DNA of 64,000 nucleotides from Paracoccus chinensis. Lineage in GTDB: Bacteria > Pseudomonadota > Alphaproteobacteria > Rhodobacterales > Rhodobacteraceae. The notes under the pieces were generated by a model. It saw only the letters and a list, made by a program, of their open reading frames with translations, was not told the origin of the DNA and did no database searches. Shown piece after piece: positions 26,728 to 36,241 of the stretch; position 1 is the first letter of the stretch; every line of letters begins with the position of its first letter. The stretch covers positions 310,001-374,000 of the forward strand of contig NZ_FNGE01000002.1 in assembly GCF_900102885.1 (NCBI RefSeq), written 5' to 3'. A program made the translations under genes and the position numbers.

Positions 26728-27563
26728 CACTGCTCTCCAATCTGCTCGGACTGTGCGCCGCTCTGAGGCCGCGCCGCCCCGAGGTCAGGCTTTTCCCCCA
26801 GAGGCTGCATCGGCTGCGCCGTGAACTCGCCTTTGCCGTCGATGGACTGGCCATCGGACCACCGGCCGGCCACCGGCTCGCTGCCATCGGCCTGGAAGCC
26901 CAGATAGGCATAGCTGAAGTCGGTCTTTTCCTGGTCCTGCGGGAAGCTGTTGGGGATCGGGAAGGCGCCGGTCATGCCGCCCAGTTCCTCAAGCGCGGCC
27001 AGCCACTGGTTCTGGTGCATGGTGTCGCGGGCGATCAGATAGGACAGCATGTCCTTCATGCCCGCGTCGTCGGTCATGTTGTAAAGCCGAACGGCAAGGG
27101 TTCTCCCCGTGGATTCAGCGGCGACATTGGCGGTCATGTCGGCGGCGATGTTGCCGCTGGCATAGATGTGGGACATGTCGAAGGGCACGCCGTCGCTGTC
27201 CACCGGCATCGCCGACAGCCCCGACGACAGAAGATTCTTGAGGTTGATGCCGCCCATGATCGCGCCTACTGCGCGGTCGCTTGCGGCCACTTCCTCTTTC
27301 ATCGACAAGGGGGCGCCTTCCAGGTTCATGGCGACGGCGGTGGCCAGCATCTCGATATGGCCCAGTTCCTCGGCCGCGGTGTTCATCAGCAGGTCGCGGA
27401 ACTTGGGATTGCCGCGGGCCCCGCAGGCCTGGAAGAAATACTGCATGGCCACGCGAATCTCGCCCTCGACGCCGCCGATGGCCTGTTGCAGGGCGCGTGC
27501 GAAGAGGGGATCGGGGCTGTCGACGCGAACGGGATATTGCAGCTTGTTGTCAGTGTAGAACAT
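26727..27563 (-). CDS. Manganese catalase
   Basis: This 278-residue dimanganese, haem-independent catalase breaks down hydrogen peroxide. Metal ligands are recognisable: Glu in GVEGEIRVAMQY, Glu and His in AAEELGHIEML, Glu in AAESTGR and His in RDTMHQNQW. The start ATG at 27563 (MFYTDNKLQYPV) matches the family N terminus and follows GGAG by 8 nt. A possible stress-sigma promoter lies 74 bp upstream. It forms a two-gene unit with the HIRAN gene. The acidic C terminus ends at IGEQ. Confidence 0.94.
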   Translation of the reverse strand: MFYTDNKLQYPVRVDSPDPLFARALQQAIGGVEGEIRVAMQYFFQACGARGNPKFRDLLMNTAAEELGHIEMLATAVAMNLEGAPLSMKEEVAASDRAVGAIMGGINLKNLLSSGLSAMPVDSDGVPFDMSHIYASGNIAADMTANVAAESTGRTLAVRLYNMTDDAGMKDMLSYLIARDTMHQNQWLAALEELGGMTGAFPIPNSFPQDQEKTDFSYAYLGFQADGSEPVAGRWSDGQSIDGKGEFTAQPMQPLGEKPDLGAARPQSGAQSEQIGEQ

Positions 27564-27636
27564 CGTGAACTCCAAGGTTGCATAGGTTCTGAAGGGCCTG
27601 CGTCGTCCGGTGCAGCGGCCGCTGAAGCCCCGGAGG

Positions 27637-27662
27637 AACTGTACTTCAGGCCGATTTGTTCC
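27637..27662 (-). promoter_or_regulatory. Possible general-stress (EcfG-type) promoter of Mn catalase
   Basis: Read on the minus strand, GGAAC (27662-27658) is followed after 18 nt by GTT (27639-27637). This fits the GGAAC-N17/18-GTT pattern of alphaproteobacterial EcfG promoters. It is about 74 bp before the start codon. Short motifs like this arise by chance, and not all Rhodobacterales carry EcfG. Confidence 0.35.
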
Positions 27663-28073
27663 TGAGGCAGCAGTCTTCGCCGACAAACATCATGAAGTTC
27701 TCGCAGGCGTGGCGAGCATGTCGTTGACAAGCCCGGAGGCTGTACCGAATGGCGCCGTCACTGGTCTCCAGTGACCGCTCCGCTGCGGACAGCCCCAGGA
27801 TCGATGGAATTTCGCTGCGTCCTGCCTAGAGGGCAGCATCTGAGAACGCCGCACGGATGAACGTCCGCTTCGGACTCAAACCGGTCGGTGGTCTGCTCCC
27901 TAAACTGGGATAGGTTTCATGATGCTACACCGCGACTGGCGCGGTGCACACCAAAGCAGCGCCTCACAAAAAGCCTGTCCTTGCCGGCATCAACTGGCCA
28001 TGCGCCAACCCGACAACGGTGGCGCACGCCTCGTTCGCTCATCAGCAGGGTGAACGTCCCTTCGGACGGTCTC

Positions 28074-28107
28074 AAGTATCCGGGGGTCCGGGGCAAAGCC
28101 CCGGTCC
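28074..28107 (-). repeat. Dispersed palindromic repeat, copy 2 (inverted)
   Basis: On the minus strand, the hairpin CCGGGGC-TTT-GCCCCGG is followed by ACCCCCGGATACTT. It matches the copy at 8467 apart from the loop and a few bases. It starts 23 bp beyond the lpdA stop and may act as its transcript end. Confidence 0.75.
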
Positions 28108-28129
28108 GCCGGCCACTCAAGCGGGTGGC

Positions 28130-29521
28130 TCAGAAATGGATCACCCGCCCATAGGCGTCCAGCACCGATTCATGCATCATCTCGCTCAGCGTTGGGTGCG
28201 GGAAGACGGTGTGCATGAGGTCTTCCTCGGTCAGTTCCGCCGTCTTGCCGACGGTGTAGCCCTGGATCAGTTCCGTCACCTCGGCGCCGACCATGTGGGC
28301 GCCCAGAAGCTCGCCGGTCTTGGCGTCGAAGACGGTCTTGACCATTCCATCGGGCTCGCCCAGCGCGATGGCCTTGCCGTTGCCGACGAAGGGGAAGCGG
28401 CCGACGCGGACCTCGTGGCCCAGTTCCTTCGCCTTGGCTTCCGTCAGCCCGACCGAGGCCACCTGCGGCTGGCAATAGGTGCAGCCGGGGATGTTCGAGG
28501 GCTTGACCGGATGGACATGCTTGCCCGCGATCAGCTCGGCCACCATCACCCCCTCGTGGCTCGCCTTGTGCGCAAGCCAGGGCGCGCCCGCGACGTCGCC
28601 GATGGCGTAAAGCCCCTCGACCCCCGTGCGGCAGTATTCGTCGGTCAGGACATGGGTGCGGTCGATCTTGACGCCCAGTTCCTCGAGCCCCAGCCCCTCG
28701 ACATTGCCGACGATGCCCACGGCCGAGATCACCGTGTCGAAGTCCTGCGTCTCGGTCTTGCCGCCCGCCTCGATATGCGCGGTCACGGTCCCGCCCTTGC
28801 GGTCGAGCTTCCTGACCGTGGATTTCTCCAGGATCTTCATGCCCTGCTTGACGAACTGCTTCTTCGCGAAGGCGCTGATCTCGGCATCCTCGACGGGCAG
28901 GACACGGTCCATGACCTCGACCACGGTGGTATCCGCGCCTAGGGTATTGAAGAACGATGCGAACTCGATCCCGATGGCGCCCGAGCCGATGACCAGCAGC
29001 TTCTTCGGCATGCGCTTCGGCACCAGCGCGTGCTTGTAGGTCCAGACGAGTTCGCCGTCGGCCTCAAGCCCCGGCAACTCGCGCGCCCGCGCCCCGGTGG
29101 CGAGCACGATGGATTTCGCCGTCAACTCCTCGGTGCCCTTGTCGGTCTTGACCGACAGCTTGCCGGGCGCGGTCAGCTTGGCCTCGCCCATGAAGACGGA
29201 CACCTTGTTCTTCTTCAGCAGGTGCCCGACGCCGCCCGCAAGCTGCTTGGCGACCCCGCGCGAGCGTTGCACCACCGCGTCCAGGTCATAGCCGAAGCCG
29301 TCCGCCTTGAGGCCGAAATCCTTGGCGCGTTCGAACAGGTGGAAGACCTCGGCCGAGCGCAGCATGGCCTTGGTCGGAATGCAGCCCCAGTTGAGGCAGA
29401 TGCCGCCTAGGTGCTCGCGCTCGACGCAGGCGACCTTCAGCCCCAGCTGCGCCGCGCGGATGGCGCAGACATAACCACCGGGGCCAGCCCCGATCACAAC
29501 AACGTCGAAACTCTGCGCCAT
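28130..29521 (-). CDS. lpdA: Dihydrolipoyl dehydrogenase
   Basis: This 463-residue FAD enzyme reoxidises lipoyl groups of 2-oxoacid dehydrogenases and the glycine cleavage system. It has an FAD Rossmann motif (VVIGAGPGGYVCAIRAAQLG), the redox-active disulfide GGICLNWGCIPTKAML, an NAD-binding motif (LLVIGSGAIGIEFASFF), a second FAD contact (LYAIGDVAGAPWLAHKASHEG) and the C-terminal catalytic HPTLSE. It is not beside E1/E2 genes here. It is the last gene of a minus-strand run after queA, MFS and DUF924. Confidence 0.97.
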   Translation of the reverse strand: MAQSFDVVVIGAGPGGYVCAIRAAQLGLKVACVEREHLGGICLNWGCIPTKAMLRSAEVFHLFERAKDFGLKADGFGYDLDAVVQRSRGVAKQLAGGVGHLLKKNKVSVFMGEAKLTAPGKLSVKTDKGTEELTAKSIVLATGARARELPGLEADGELVWTYKHALVPKRMPKKLLVIGSGAIGIEFASFFNTLGADTTVVEVMDRVLPVEDAEISAFAKKQFVKQGMKILEKSTVRKLDRKGGTVTAHIEAGGKTETQDFDTVISAVGIVGNVEGLGLEELGVKIDRTHVLTDEYCRTGVEGLYAIGDVAGAPWLAHKASHEGVMVAELIAGKHVHPVKPSNIPGCTYCQPQVASVGLTEAKAKELGHEVRVGRFPFVGNGKAIALGEPDGMVKTVFDAKTGELLGAHMVGAEVTELIQGYTVGKTAELTEEDLMHTVFPHPTLSEMMHESVLDAYGRVIHF

Positions 29522-29562
29522 TGGTCCCTCTCGCCTTCGGACGTTCGGTCACATTCGCAGGG

Positions 29563-30150
29563 TCAGTCCAGATCGGCAAGCGACAGCTTGCCCGAGACCA
29601 GCGCGCCATAGCCTCCGGCCTCCATCACCTTCCGCTCGGCGTCTGTCGGGATGCGGCCCAGCGCCTCGTTCCGCCAGGGGAAGCGGCCGAACTTCGCGAT
29701 GGTGTCACGGTGGATTTCGGCATGGATCAGGTTCTCGCCCGGCATCCGTTCCGCGAATAGCGCGACGGCGCGCTGCTGGTCCGCCAGTTCCTCGCTGTGC
29801 TCGAAGGGCAGGTAGAAGAACTGCCGCGCAGGTTCCGGGGTGGCGAGGTCATGGCTCGCGTCGATGGCGGCAGCGGCGATCCGCAGCGCGAGCGGGTCGG
29901 TCGAGAAGGCTCGCGCGTCGTCCCGGAACATGTTGCGCGGGAACTGGTCGGTCAGGATCAGGGCGGCCAGCGCGCCTTCGGCCGTGCCCGCCCATTCGGC
30001 GGCCAGCCGGGGCGCGTCGATCCAGGCCGCCATGAAGCGGTCGCGGACCCTGCGGTCCAGGTCGTCGCTTTGCATGTACCAGCCCTTGGGGCCGGTCTCG
30101 TCGATCCAGAAGCGGATGATCTCGGCAGGGGTGACGGCATCCATGATCAT
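29563..30150 (-). CDS. DUF924 family protein
   Basis: This 195-residue protein carries the DUF924 (YPO1283-like) pattern: IIRFWIDETGPKGWY at the N terminus, LILTDQFPRNMFRDDARAFSTDPLAL, and FFYLPFEHSEELADQQRAV with FGRFPWRNEALGR. The fold is TPR-like helical and the function is unknown. The start at 30150 overlaps the MFS stop (ATGA), and a second ATG lies two codons later. Confidence 0.88.
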   Translation of the reverse strand: MIMDAVTPAEIIRFWIDETGPKGWYMQSDDLDRRVRDRFMAAWIDAPRLAAEWAGTAEGALAALILTDQFPRNMFRDDARAFSTDPLALRIAAAAIDASHDLATPEPARQFFYLPFEHSEELADQQRAVALFAERMPGENLIHAEIHRDTIAKFGRFPWRNEALGRIPTDAERKVMEAGGYGALVSGKLSLADLD

Positions 30151-31403
30151 GCGGCCTTGTCCTGTGGGGGAGCGGTGGAGTTGTCGCCCGCCTCGGCCAG
30201 CGCCGTCTCGACGGCAAGCGTTGTGGCCGACGGCGACAGGATGGCAAAGCTCTGGTCGACATCGGGAGTGGCGCGCTGGGTCATGCGCCAGCCGCCATAT
30301 GCGGCAAGCCCCGCGAGCAGCACGGACATGTAGACCCAGAAGCCCTCGGGACCGATCGCGGCCATCAGCCAGCCGGTCAGGATCGGCCCGAAGACCGACC
30401 CGGTCCCGTTGATCAGCAGCAGCCCGGCCGAGGCGGCCGCCATGTCGGCCGTGTCGAGGAAGTCGTTGGTATAGGCGATCAGCAGCGCATAGATCGGGTT
30501 CGCGACCCCGCCCACCAACGCGGCGGCCAGCAGATAGCCCCAGACACCCGATTCGCGCGACGCGACGATGGCGGTGACCAGCATGCCGAACACCGCGAGC
30601 GCCGTGATCAGCAAGCGCCGGTCCACGCGGTCCGACAGCCAGCCGATCGGATACTGGGCCAGCAGCCCGCCGATCCAGATCGCGGCGACGAAGGCCGAGA
30701 TTTCCCGCACGTTCAGCCCGATGGTCGCCGCCCAGACCGCGCCCATGCCCAGAACTGCGGAAAACACCCCGCCGATCAGGAAGATGCCGACGCAGCCCAG
30801 TGGCGAGGCGCGGTAAAGCTGCCCCATGCTCATCGGCTTGATCGTCTCGAACCGCGGCGCGGGGACCTGCGCCAGCAGGATCGGGGTGAAGGCCACCGAG
30901 ACCAGGACCGAGGGGATGACGAACAGCATCCAGCCGCCGGGGTCGCTGACGTTCATCAGCACCTGGCCGGTGACAAGGCCCAGCATCTGCACGATGAAAT
31001 AGGCCGACATGGCCTGGCCCCGGGTCTCGTTCCTGGCGCTGGCGTTCACCCAGCTTTCGGCGGTGATGTAGACGCCGCAGAAGCAGAAGCCGATCAGCAG
31101 CCGCATCAGGGCCCAGGCAAGCCAGTGCGGGATCGCCGCATAGACGATCAGCACCGCCGAGATCAGCGACGCGAGCGCGGCGAAGACCCGCACATGGCCC
31201 ACGCGCTGGATCATGCCCGGCACGATCAGGCTGCCCAGCACGAAGCCGCCGAAATAGCCGGACATCACCACGGACATCTGCGTGGTCGGGATGCCCTCGA
31301 TTTCGCCGCGGATGCCCAGAAGCGTGCCCTGCATCCCGTTGCCGACCATCAGCAGCAGAACGCCCAGCAGCAACGGCCATGTGGTGCGCAGAACGCTCAG
31401 CAT
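30147..31403 (-). CDS. MFS transporter
   Basis: This 418-residue major-facilitator permease has twelve predicted helices. The loop-2/3 region reads FGGFVLGSLIVPGMIQRVGHVRVF and the mid-protein repeat IGGLLAQYPIGWLSDRVDRR is the MFS signature of the second half. It resembles YcaD-type and related sugar or drug transporters, but the substrate is unknown. AGGAAAA precedes the ATG. It lies 12 bp after queA and overlaps the DUF924 gene by 4 bp. Confidence 0.88.
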   Translation of the reverse strand: MLSVLRTTWPLLLGVLLLMVGNGMQGTLLGIRGEIEGIPTTQMSVVMSGYFGGFVLGSLIVPGMIQRVGHVRVFAALASLISAVLIVYAAIPHWLAWALMRLLIGFCFCGVYITAESWVNASARNETRGQAMSAYFIVQMLGLVTGQVLMNVSDPGGWMLFVIPSVLVSVAFTPILLAQVPAPRFETIKPMSMGQLYRASPLGCVGIFLIGGVFSAVLGMGAVWAATIGLNVREISAFVAAIWIGGLLAQYPIGWLSDRVDRRLLITALAVFGMLVTAIVASRESGVWGYLLAAALVGGVANPIYALLIAYTNDFLDTADMAAASAGLLLINGTGSVFGPILTGWLMAAIGPEGFWVYMSVLLAGLAAYGGWRMTQRATPDVDQSFAILSPSATTLAVETALAEAGDNSTAPPQDKAA

Positions 31404-31415
31404 GATTTTCCTGCC

Positions 31416-32471
31416 TCAGTCGCCCGGTATCAGCAGCGACGCGTCGCCATAGCTGAAGAACCTGTAGTTTTCGTGAACCGCGTGGGCATAAATCGCGCGG
31501 ATGCGTTCCGTTCCCATCAGCGCCGAAACCAGCATCATCAGCGTGGACTTCGGCAGGTGGAAGTTCGTCATCAGCCCGTCGGTGACGCGGAAGCGGTATC
31601 CGGGGCGGATGAAGATGTCGGTCTGCGCATCAAAGGGATGGATGCGGCCGTCCTCGGTCGCCGCCGATTCGATCAGGCGCAGGGCGGTGGTGCCGACGGG
31701 GATCACGCGCCGGCCCTCGGCCTTCGCGGCGTTGATCGCGGCGGCGGCCTCGGCCGTGACGATGCCGCGCTCGGCGTGCATCCGGTGCTGGCTCACGTCG
31801 TCGGTCTTGACCGGCAGGAACGTGCCCGCGCCGACGTGCAGGGTGACATGGACGCGCTGCACGCCCATCGCCTCCAGCGACGCCAGCAGAGGTTCGTCAA
31901 AATGCAGGCTTGCGGTCGGGGCGGCGACGGCGCCGGGGCGCTCGGCCCAGACGGTCTGGTAGTCGGTGCGGTCCTGGTCGTCCGGCGCCCGCAGCGCGGC
32001 GATATAGGGGGGCAGGGGCATCGCGCCGACCTGCGCCAGCGCCGCGTCGAAGGCCTCGCCCTCGGCATCGAAGGACAGCGTCAGGCCTGCGTCCGTGATC
32101 GCCTCGACGCGGGCGGACAGGGCCTCGCCAAAGCGGATGACCTCGCCCTGCCGCAGCTTGCGCAGCGGCTTGGCCAGCGCCTGCCATTGGCCGCCGGGCG
32201 CGGGCTCCAGCAGCGTGACCTCGATCCGGGCGGTGGCGGGGCCTTGCGCGGAATCGCGGGTGCGGGTGCCGGTCAGGCGGGCGGGGATCACGCGGGTGTC
32301 GTTCAGCACCAGCAGGTCGCCCGGCCGCAGGAACGAAGGCAGATCGCTGACCCGCGCATCGGTGGTGGAATGCCCGTGCGCGACCAGCAGCCGGGCAGAG
32401 CTGCGGGGGCGGGCGGGACGGGTGGCGATCAGCCCCTCGGGCAGCTCGAAGTCGAAGTCGGACAGGCGCAT
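31416..32471 (-). CDS. queA: S-adenosylmethionine:tRNA ribosyltransferase-isomerase QueA
   Basis: This 351-residue enzyme makes epoxyqueuosine in tRNA, the penultimate step of queuosine synthesis. Family markers are [68 protein letters not shown] and [17 protein letters not shown]. The start ATG at 32471 fits the family N terminus. It is divergent from hisC across 129 bp and heads the run ending with lpdA. Confidence 0.96.
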   Translation of the reverse strand: MRLSDFDFELPEGLIATRPARPRSSARLLVAHGHSTTDARVSDLPSFLRPGDLLVLNDTRVIPARLTGTRTRDSAQGPATARIEVTLLEPAPGGQWQALAKPLRKLRQGEVIRFGEALSARVEAITDAGLTLSFDAEGEAFDAALAQVGAMPLPPYIAALRAPDDQDRTDYQTVWAERPGAVAAPTASLHFDEPLLASLEAMGVQRVHVTLHVGAGTFLPVKTDDVSQHRMHAERGIVTAEAAAAINAAKAEGRRVIPVGTTALRLIESAATEDGRIHPFDAQTDIFIRPGYRFRVTDGLMTNFHLPKSTLMMLVSALMGTERIRAIYAHAVHENYRFFSYGDASLLIPGD

Positions 32472-32600
32472 GACCGCCTTGTCGGCGCGGGCGCGGGCGG
32501 GGTCAACAGGCCCCGCACCCTCCTCAGCCACCTGTGACGCCCCTTCCCATCCCGCCGTCGCTTGCCTAAGACGCCCGCAACCGCAGCCGGGAGCCCCTTC

Positions 32601-33698
32601 ATGACCCAGACGCCGTCCCTTCAGGTCACGCCCCAACCCGGCATCATGGAGATCGCGCTGTACGAGGCGGGTTCCGCCACCTTGTCGGGCCGCAGCGACG
32701 TGCTGAAGCTGAGTTCCAACGAAAACCCCTTCGGCCCGTCCGAGAAGGCGCGCGAGGCCGTGGCCCATGCGGCGCAGGCGATGCACCGCTATCCCTCGAC
32801 CGACCATGCGCGGCTGCGGGCGGCGATCGGCGAGGTTCACGGGCTCGACCCCGACCGGATCATCTGCGGCGTGGGCTCGGACGAGATCATCCATTTCCTT
32901 TGCCAGTGCTACGCCGGGCCGGGGACCGAGGTGCTGTTCACCGAGCACGGCTTTTCCATGTACCGCATCAGCGCGCTGGCGGCAGGCGCCACCCCGGTCG
33001 AGGCGCCGGAACGCGAGCGGACCACCGACATTGACGCGCTGATCGCGGCGACGACGCCCGCCACGCGGCTGGTCTTCGTCGCCAACCCGAACAACCCGAC
33101 CGGCACGATGATCGAGACGGCCGAACTCGAGCGGCTGGCTCTGGCCGTGCCGCAGGCAGTCCTGGTGATCGACGCGGCCTATGCGGAATACGTCAGTGCC
33201 GACTTCGACGGCGGGGCGGAGCTGGCGACGCGGCTGCCGAACGTCGTGATGACGCGGACCTTCTCGAAGATCTACGGCCTCGGCGGGCTGAGGGTCGGCT
33301 GGGGCTATGGCCCGCGCCCCATCATCGACGTGCTGAACCGCATCCGCGGACCCTTCAACCTGTCCAACGTCGCGCTGGAAGGGGCCGAGGCTGCCGTCCT
33401 CGACCGCGCCCACGTCGATCACGCGCGGGCCGAGAACGCGCGGATGCGCGACTGGCTGGCCGGGGCGCTGACGCGGCACGGCGTGCCCTCGGACCCGTCG
33501 CACGCGAATTTCATCCTCGCCCGCTTCGCCGATGAGGAGACCGCCGCCGCCTGCGACGCCGCCCTGCGCGAGGACGGGATCATCGTCCGCCGCGTCGGCG
33601 GCTATGGCCTGCCGGAATGCCTGCGGATCACGGTCGGGGACGAGGCCGCCTGCCGCCGCGTGGCGCAGGTCGTCGGCCGGTTCATGGCCGCCCGATGA
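32601..33698 (+). CDS. hisC: Histidinol-phosphate aminotransferase
   Basis: This 365-residue PLP enzyme of fold type I performs the HisC step, and homologues also transaminate aromatic amino acids. Visible features are [33 protein letters not shown] (Asp and Tyr contacts to PLP) and the Schiff-base Lys in [22 protein letters not shown] precedes the ATG at 32601. It overlaps the next gene by 4 bp (ATGA), which supports a shared role in tyrosine and phenylalanine synthesis. Confidence 0.93.
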   Translation: MTQTPSLQVTPQPGIMEIALYEAGSATLSGRSDVLKLSSNENPFGPSEKAREAVAHAAQAMHRYPSTDHARLRAAIGEVHGLDPDRIICGVGSDEIIHFLCQCYAGPGTEVLFTEHGFSMYRISALAAGATPVEAPERERTTDIDALIAATTPATRLVFVANPNNPTGTMIETAELERLALAVPQAVLVIDAAYAEYVSADFDGGAELATRLPNVVMTRTFSKIYGLGGLRVGWGYGPRPIIDVLNRIRGPFNLSNVALEGAEAAVLDRAHVDHARAENARMRDWLAGALTRHGVPSDPSHANFILARFADEETAAACDAALREDGIIVRRVGGYGLPECLRITVGDEAACRRVAQVVGRFMAAR

Positions 33699-34627
33699 GC
33701 GGCGAGCCGATCTTCCAGCGCGTCGCCCTGATCGGCCTTGGCCTGATCGCGGGCTCCATGTCGCTCGCCATGCGCGAGGGGGGCCTTGCCGCCCATCTCG
33801 TGGGCTATGCGCGCTCGCCCGAGACGCGCCAAACGGCGCGCGAGATCGGGCTGGTGGATGAGGTGGCGGATACCGCCGCCGAAGCCGTCACCGGCGCCGA
33901 CCTGGTCGTGCTGGCCGTGCCCGTGGGCGCCATGGGAGATGTTGCCGTCGAGATTGCACCGCATCTCGCGCCTGGCGCCATCCTGACGGATGTGGGCTCG
34001 GTCAAGCAGTCGGTCATCGACGTGGTCGCCCCCCATGTGCCCGAGGGCGTCCATTTCGTTCCCGGCCATCCGCTGGCCGGGACGGAACATTCCGGTCCCC
34101 GCTCGGGCTTTGCCACGCTGTTCCGCAACCGCTGGTGGCTGCTGACGCCCTTGCCCGACAGCGACCCCGCGGCGGTCGAGCGGCTGTCCGCGCTGGTCCG
34201 CGCGATGGGCGCCAACGTGGACACGATGGAGGCACCGCACCACGACCGGGTGCTGGCGGTCACCAGCCATGTGCCGCACCTGATCGCCTATACGATGGTG
34301 GGTGTGGCCGACCACCTCAGCCGCGTCACGGAATCCGAGGTGATCCGCTATTCCGCCGCGGGTTTCCGCGACTTCACCCGGATCGCGGCCTCGGACCCGA
34401 CGATGTGGCGCGACGTGTTCCTGCACAACAAGGAAGCAACCCTCGACATCCTCGGCCGCTTCGCCGAGGAGCTGTTTGTCTTGCAGCGCGCCATCCGCAT
34501 GGGCGACGGCGAGCATCTGCACAGGTATTTCACCGGCACCCGCGCCATCCGCCGCGGCATCATCGAGGCGGGGCAGGACACCGCCGCCCCCGACTTCGGC
34601 CGGGCGGGGGTCAAGGACCGCGCCTAG
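33695..34627 (+). CDS. tyrC: Prephenate/arogenate dehydrogenase (TyrC/TyrA)
   Basis: This 310-residue NAD(P)-dependent dehydrogenase of tyrosine synthesis has a Rossmann motif ([17 protein letters not shown]), then [12 protein letters not shown] and the active-site stretch [32 protein letters not shown] is typical of the helical domain. There is no chorismate mutase or ACT domain. It is coupled to hisC, and its stop overlaps the convergent DUF2125 gene by 4 bp. Confidence 0.93.
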   Translation: MSGEPIFQRVALIGLGLIAGSMSLAMREGGLAAHLVGYARSPETRQTAREIGLVDEVADTAAEAVTGADLVVLAVPVGAMGDVAVEIAPHLAPGAILTDVGSVKQSVIDVVAPHVPEGVHFVPGHPLAGTEHSGPRSGFATLFRNRWWLLTPLPDSDPAAVERLSALVRAMGANVDTMEAPHHDRVLAVTSHVPHLIAYTMVGVADHLSRVTESEVIRYSAAGFRDFTRIAASDPTMWRDVFLHNKEATLDILGRFAEELFVLQRAIRMGDGEHLHRYFTGTRAIRRGIIEAGQDTAAPDFGRAGVKDRA

Positions 34628-35634
34628 GCCGGGAACAGCGGCGCCTCGCCCAGGGGCAGGGGGCCGAGGAAGGTCTTGCCGTCGCGGAAGATCAGCGGCA
34701 CGCGCAACTCGCCCTTCGCGGGCTCGGCGGGGGCGGGGACGCCCGCGGGCAGCTCGACCGGCATTTCGGCCGCCTGCTGCAGCGCGGTGTCGGCCAGCGC
34801 CACGGTGACGGCCGGGATGGCGCCCAGGTCGGCGGCGAGTTGCAGCCAGGCGCGGGCGTCGGTGGTGTAGACGAAGGCCGCTCCCTCGGCCCGCCCGTCC
34901 TCGCCCGCGCGCACCGTGCCCGCAAGGCGCAGCGACTGGTCGCCCAGGGTCAGCGTCACGCCGTCCGAGGATACGCCCACCAGGTCAGGCGGCGGCGCAT
35001 CCGCCGCCTGCCGAAGGGGCGCGGTCAGGAAGACCCGCGCGGCGCCTTCGACGGAAATGGCACGGTCGGCCAGCGCGGGGGGACGGGGCAGCAGCCCCAT
35101 GCCCGTCAGGTCGCGCAGTTGGCCGCCCAAATCATAGGCGGCGCGGGCCGCGCGGGGCGCGGCGGCCCCCATCGCCACCAGCTGCGCCTGCGCGTCCAGC
35201 CCCTCCAGCAAGGGGTGGCCTTCGATCGCCACGGGGCCGCTGGCAGCGGCCACCCGGCTGATCGCCATGTCGCTGCCCGGCGAGACGCGCATGGACAGCA
35301 CCGCGTCCGCCGCCGCCACCGCCAGCGGGCGGCCCATGACGGGCAGGGTCATGGTGGAAGGGAGCGCCGCGTGGAACTGGGTGGGCGAGGTGGGCGCGGC
35401 CCAAAGCTCGACGGCGGGCAGAACGGCCTCGCCCGCCGGGGTGGCGATCTCGACGGCGGTCAGGCCGAGGCCGATCCGGTCGATCTCGCGCAGGGGCGTG
35501 ACCGAGGCCGCCTCGATCCGGGGGTCCTCGGCGATCATGGCCTGCGCCTTGCGCGCAAGCCAGGTCTCGCCGCCCAGCCAGGCGCCCGCCACGGCGCCCC
35601 CGACCAGCAGCAACAGGATCACCAGCGTCTTCAC
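34624..35634 (-). CDS. DUF2125 exported protein
   Basis: This 336-residue protein has an N-terminal hydrophobic segment (TLVILLLLVGGAVAGAWLG), probably a signal anchor, and a beta-rich periplasmic body matching the DUF2125 family of Rhodobacterales. The function is unknown. It starts at GTG with GAGAGG about 6 nt upstream. It is divergent from the ChaC gene. Confidence 0.8.
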   Translation of the reverse strand: MKTLVILLLLVGGAVAGAWLGGETWLARKAQAMIAEDPRIEAASVTPLREIDRIGLGLTAVEIATPAGEAVLPAVELWAAPTSPTQFHAALPSTMTLPVMGRPLAVAAADAVLSMRVSPGSDMAISRVAAASGPVAIEGHPLLEGLDAQAQLVAMGAAAPRAARAAYDLGGQLRDLTGMGLLPRPPALADRAISVEGAARVFLTAPLRQAADAPPPDLVGVSSDGVTLTLGDQSLRLAGTVRAGEDGRAEGAAFVYTTDARAWLQLAADLGAIPAVTVALADTALQQAAEMPVELPAGVPAPAEPAKGELRVPLIFRDGKTFLGPLPLGEAPLFPA

Positions 35635-35695
35635 GGCGCCTCTCTTGAAATCATGCAGGACCGGCCTAACCTGCGCCGGATGGAAAGGGCAAGCG

Positions 35696-36241
35696 ATGGA
35701 TGACGGCTTCTGGGTCTTCGGCTACGGCTCGTTGATGTGGGCGCCCGACTTCCCCGTGGCCGAGGCCGTCATCGCCCAGGCCGACGGCTGGAGGCGCAGC
35801 TTCTGCCTGCGGTCCGTCACCTACCGGGGCACCGAGACCTGCCCCGGCCTCGTCCTGGGGCTGGAGCCCCACCCCGGCCGCGACTGCACGGGGCTGGCCC
35901 TGCGGGTCGAGGACCCCCTGTGGCCCCAGGTCATCGCCGGCCTGCGCGCGCGCGAGATGGTGACGGGCGCCTATCGCGAGCTGATGCTGCCGCTCGCGCT
36001 GGCCGACGGGCGCCGGGTGCGGGGGCTTACCTATGTCATGCGGCCCGAGCACCGGCAGTATGCGGGCGGGCTCAGCCCCGACGAGCAGGCGGCGATCATC
36101 GCCACGGCCTGTGGGGGCAGGGGACCGAACGCCGACTATCTCTACAACACCGTCGCGCATCTGGCCGAGCTGGGGATTCCCGACGACGACCTGGACGACC
36201 TCGCCGCACGGGTCCGGGCGCTGCGGGGCGCGGCGGCCTAG
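35696..36241 (+). CDS. ChaC-type gamma-glutamylcyclotransferase
   Basis: This 181-residue ChaC-family enzyme cleaves glutathione to 5-oxoproline and cysteinylglycine. The nucleotide-like binding motif VFGYGSLMW is at the N terminus, FCLRSVTYRGT follows, and the C-terminal YLYNTVAHLAELGIPDDDL is typical. AAAGGG lies upstream of the ATG at 35696. The stop overlaps the convergent glycosyltransferase stop by 4 bp. Confidence 0.9.
   Translation: MDDGFWVFGYGSLMWAPDFPVAEAVIAQADGWRRSFCLRSVTYRGTETCPGLVLGLEPHPGRDCTGLALRVEDPLWPQVIAGLRAREMVTGAYRELMLPLALADGRRVRGLTYVMRPEHRQYAGGLSPDEQAAIIATACGGRGPNADYLYNTVAHLAELGIPDDDLDDLAARVRALRGAAA

Larger units (their letters stand above)
27564..28129. other. Long intergenic region with several palindromes, no gene seen
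   Basis: The 566 bp between the catalase gene and the end of lpdA hold no convincing coding frame. They contain a candidate promoter for the catalase (27637-27662), a perfect palindrome GTCACTGG-TCT-CCAGTGAC (27757-27775), a hairpin CACCGCG-ACTGG-CGCGGTG (27928-27946), and a copy of the dispersed repeat (28074-28107) just past lpdA. Confidence 0.6.

Noticed and set aside
26125..26766. 213-codon plus-strand open frame over the HIRAN gene
   Set aside because: It overlaps the HIRAN gene on the other strand. The HIRAN reading has a domain, a signal peptide and coupling to the catalase, while this one has none.
27888..28154. 88-codon open frame in the catalase-lpdA gap
   Set aside because: It runs through the dispersed repeat copy and into lpdA antisense, has no ribosome site and no recognisable features.
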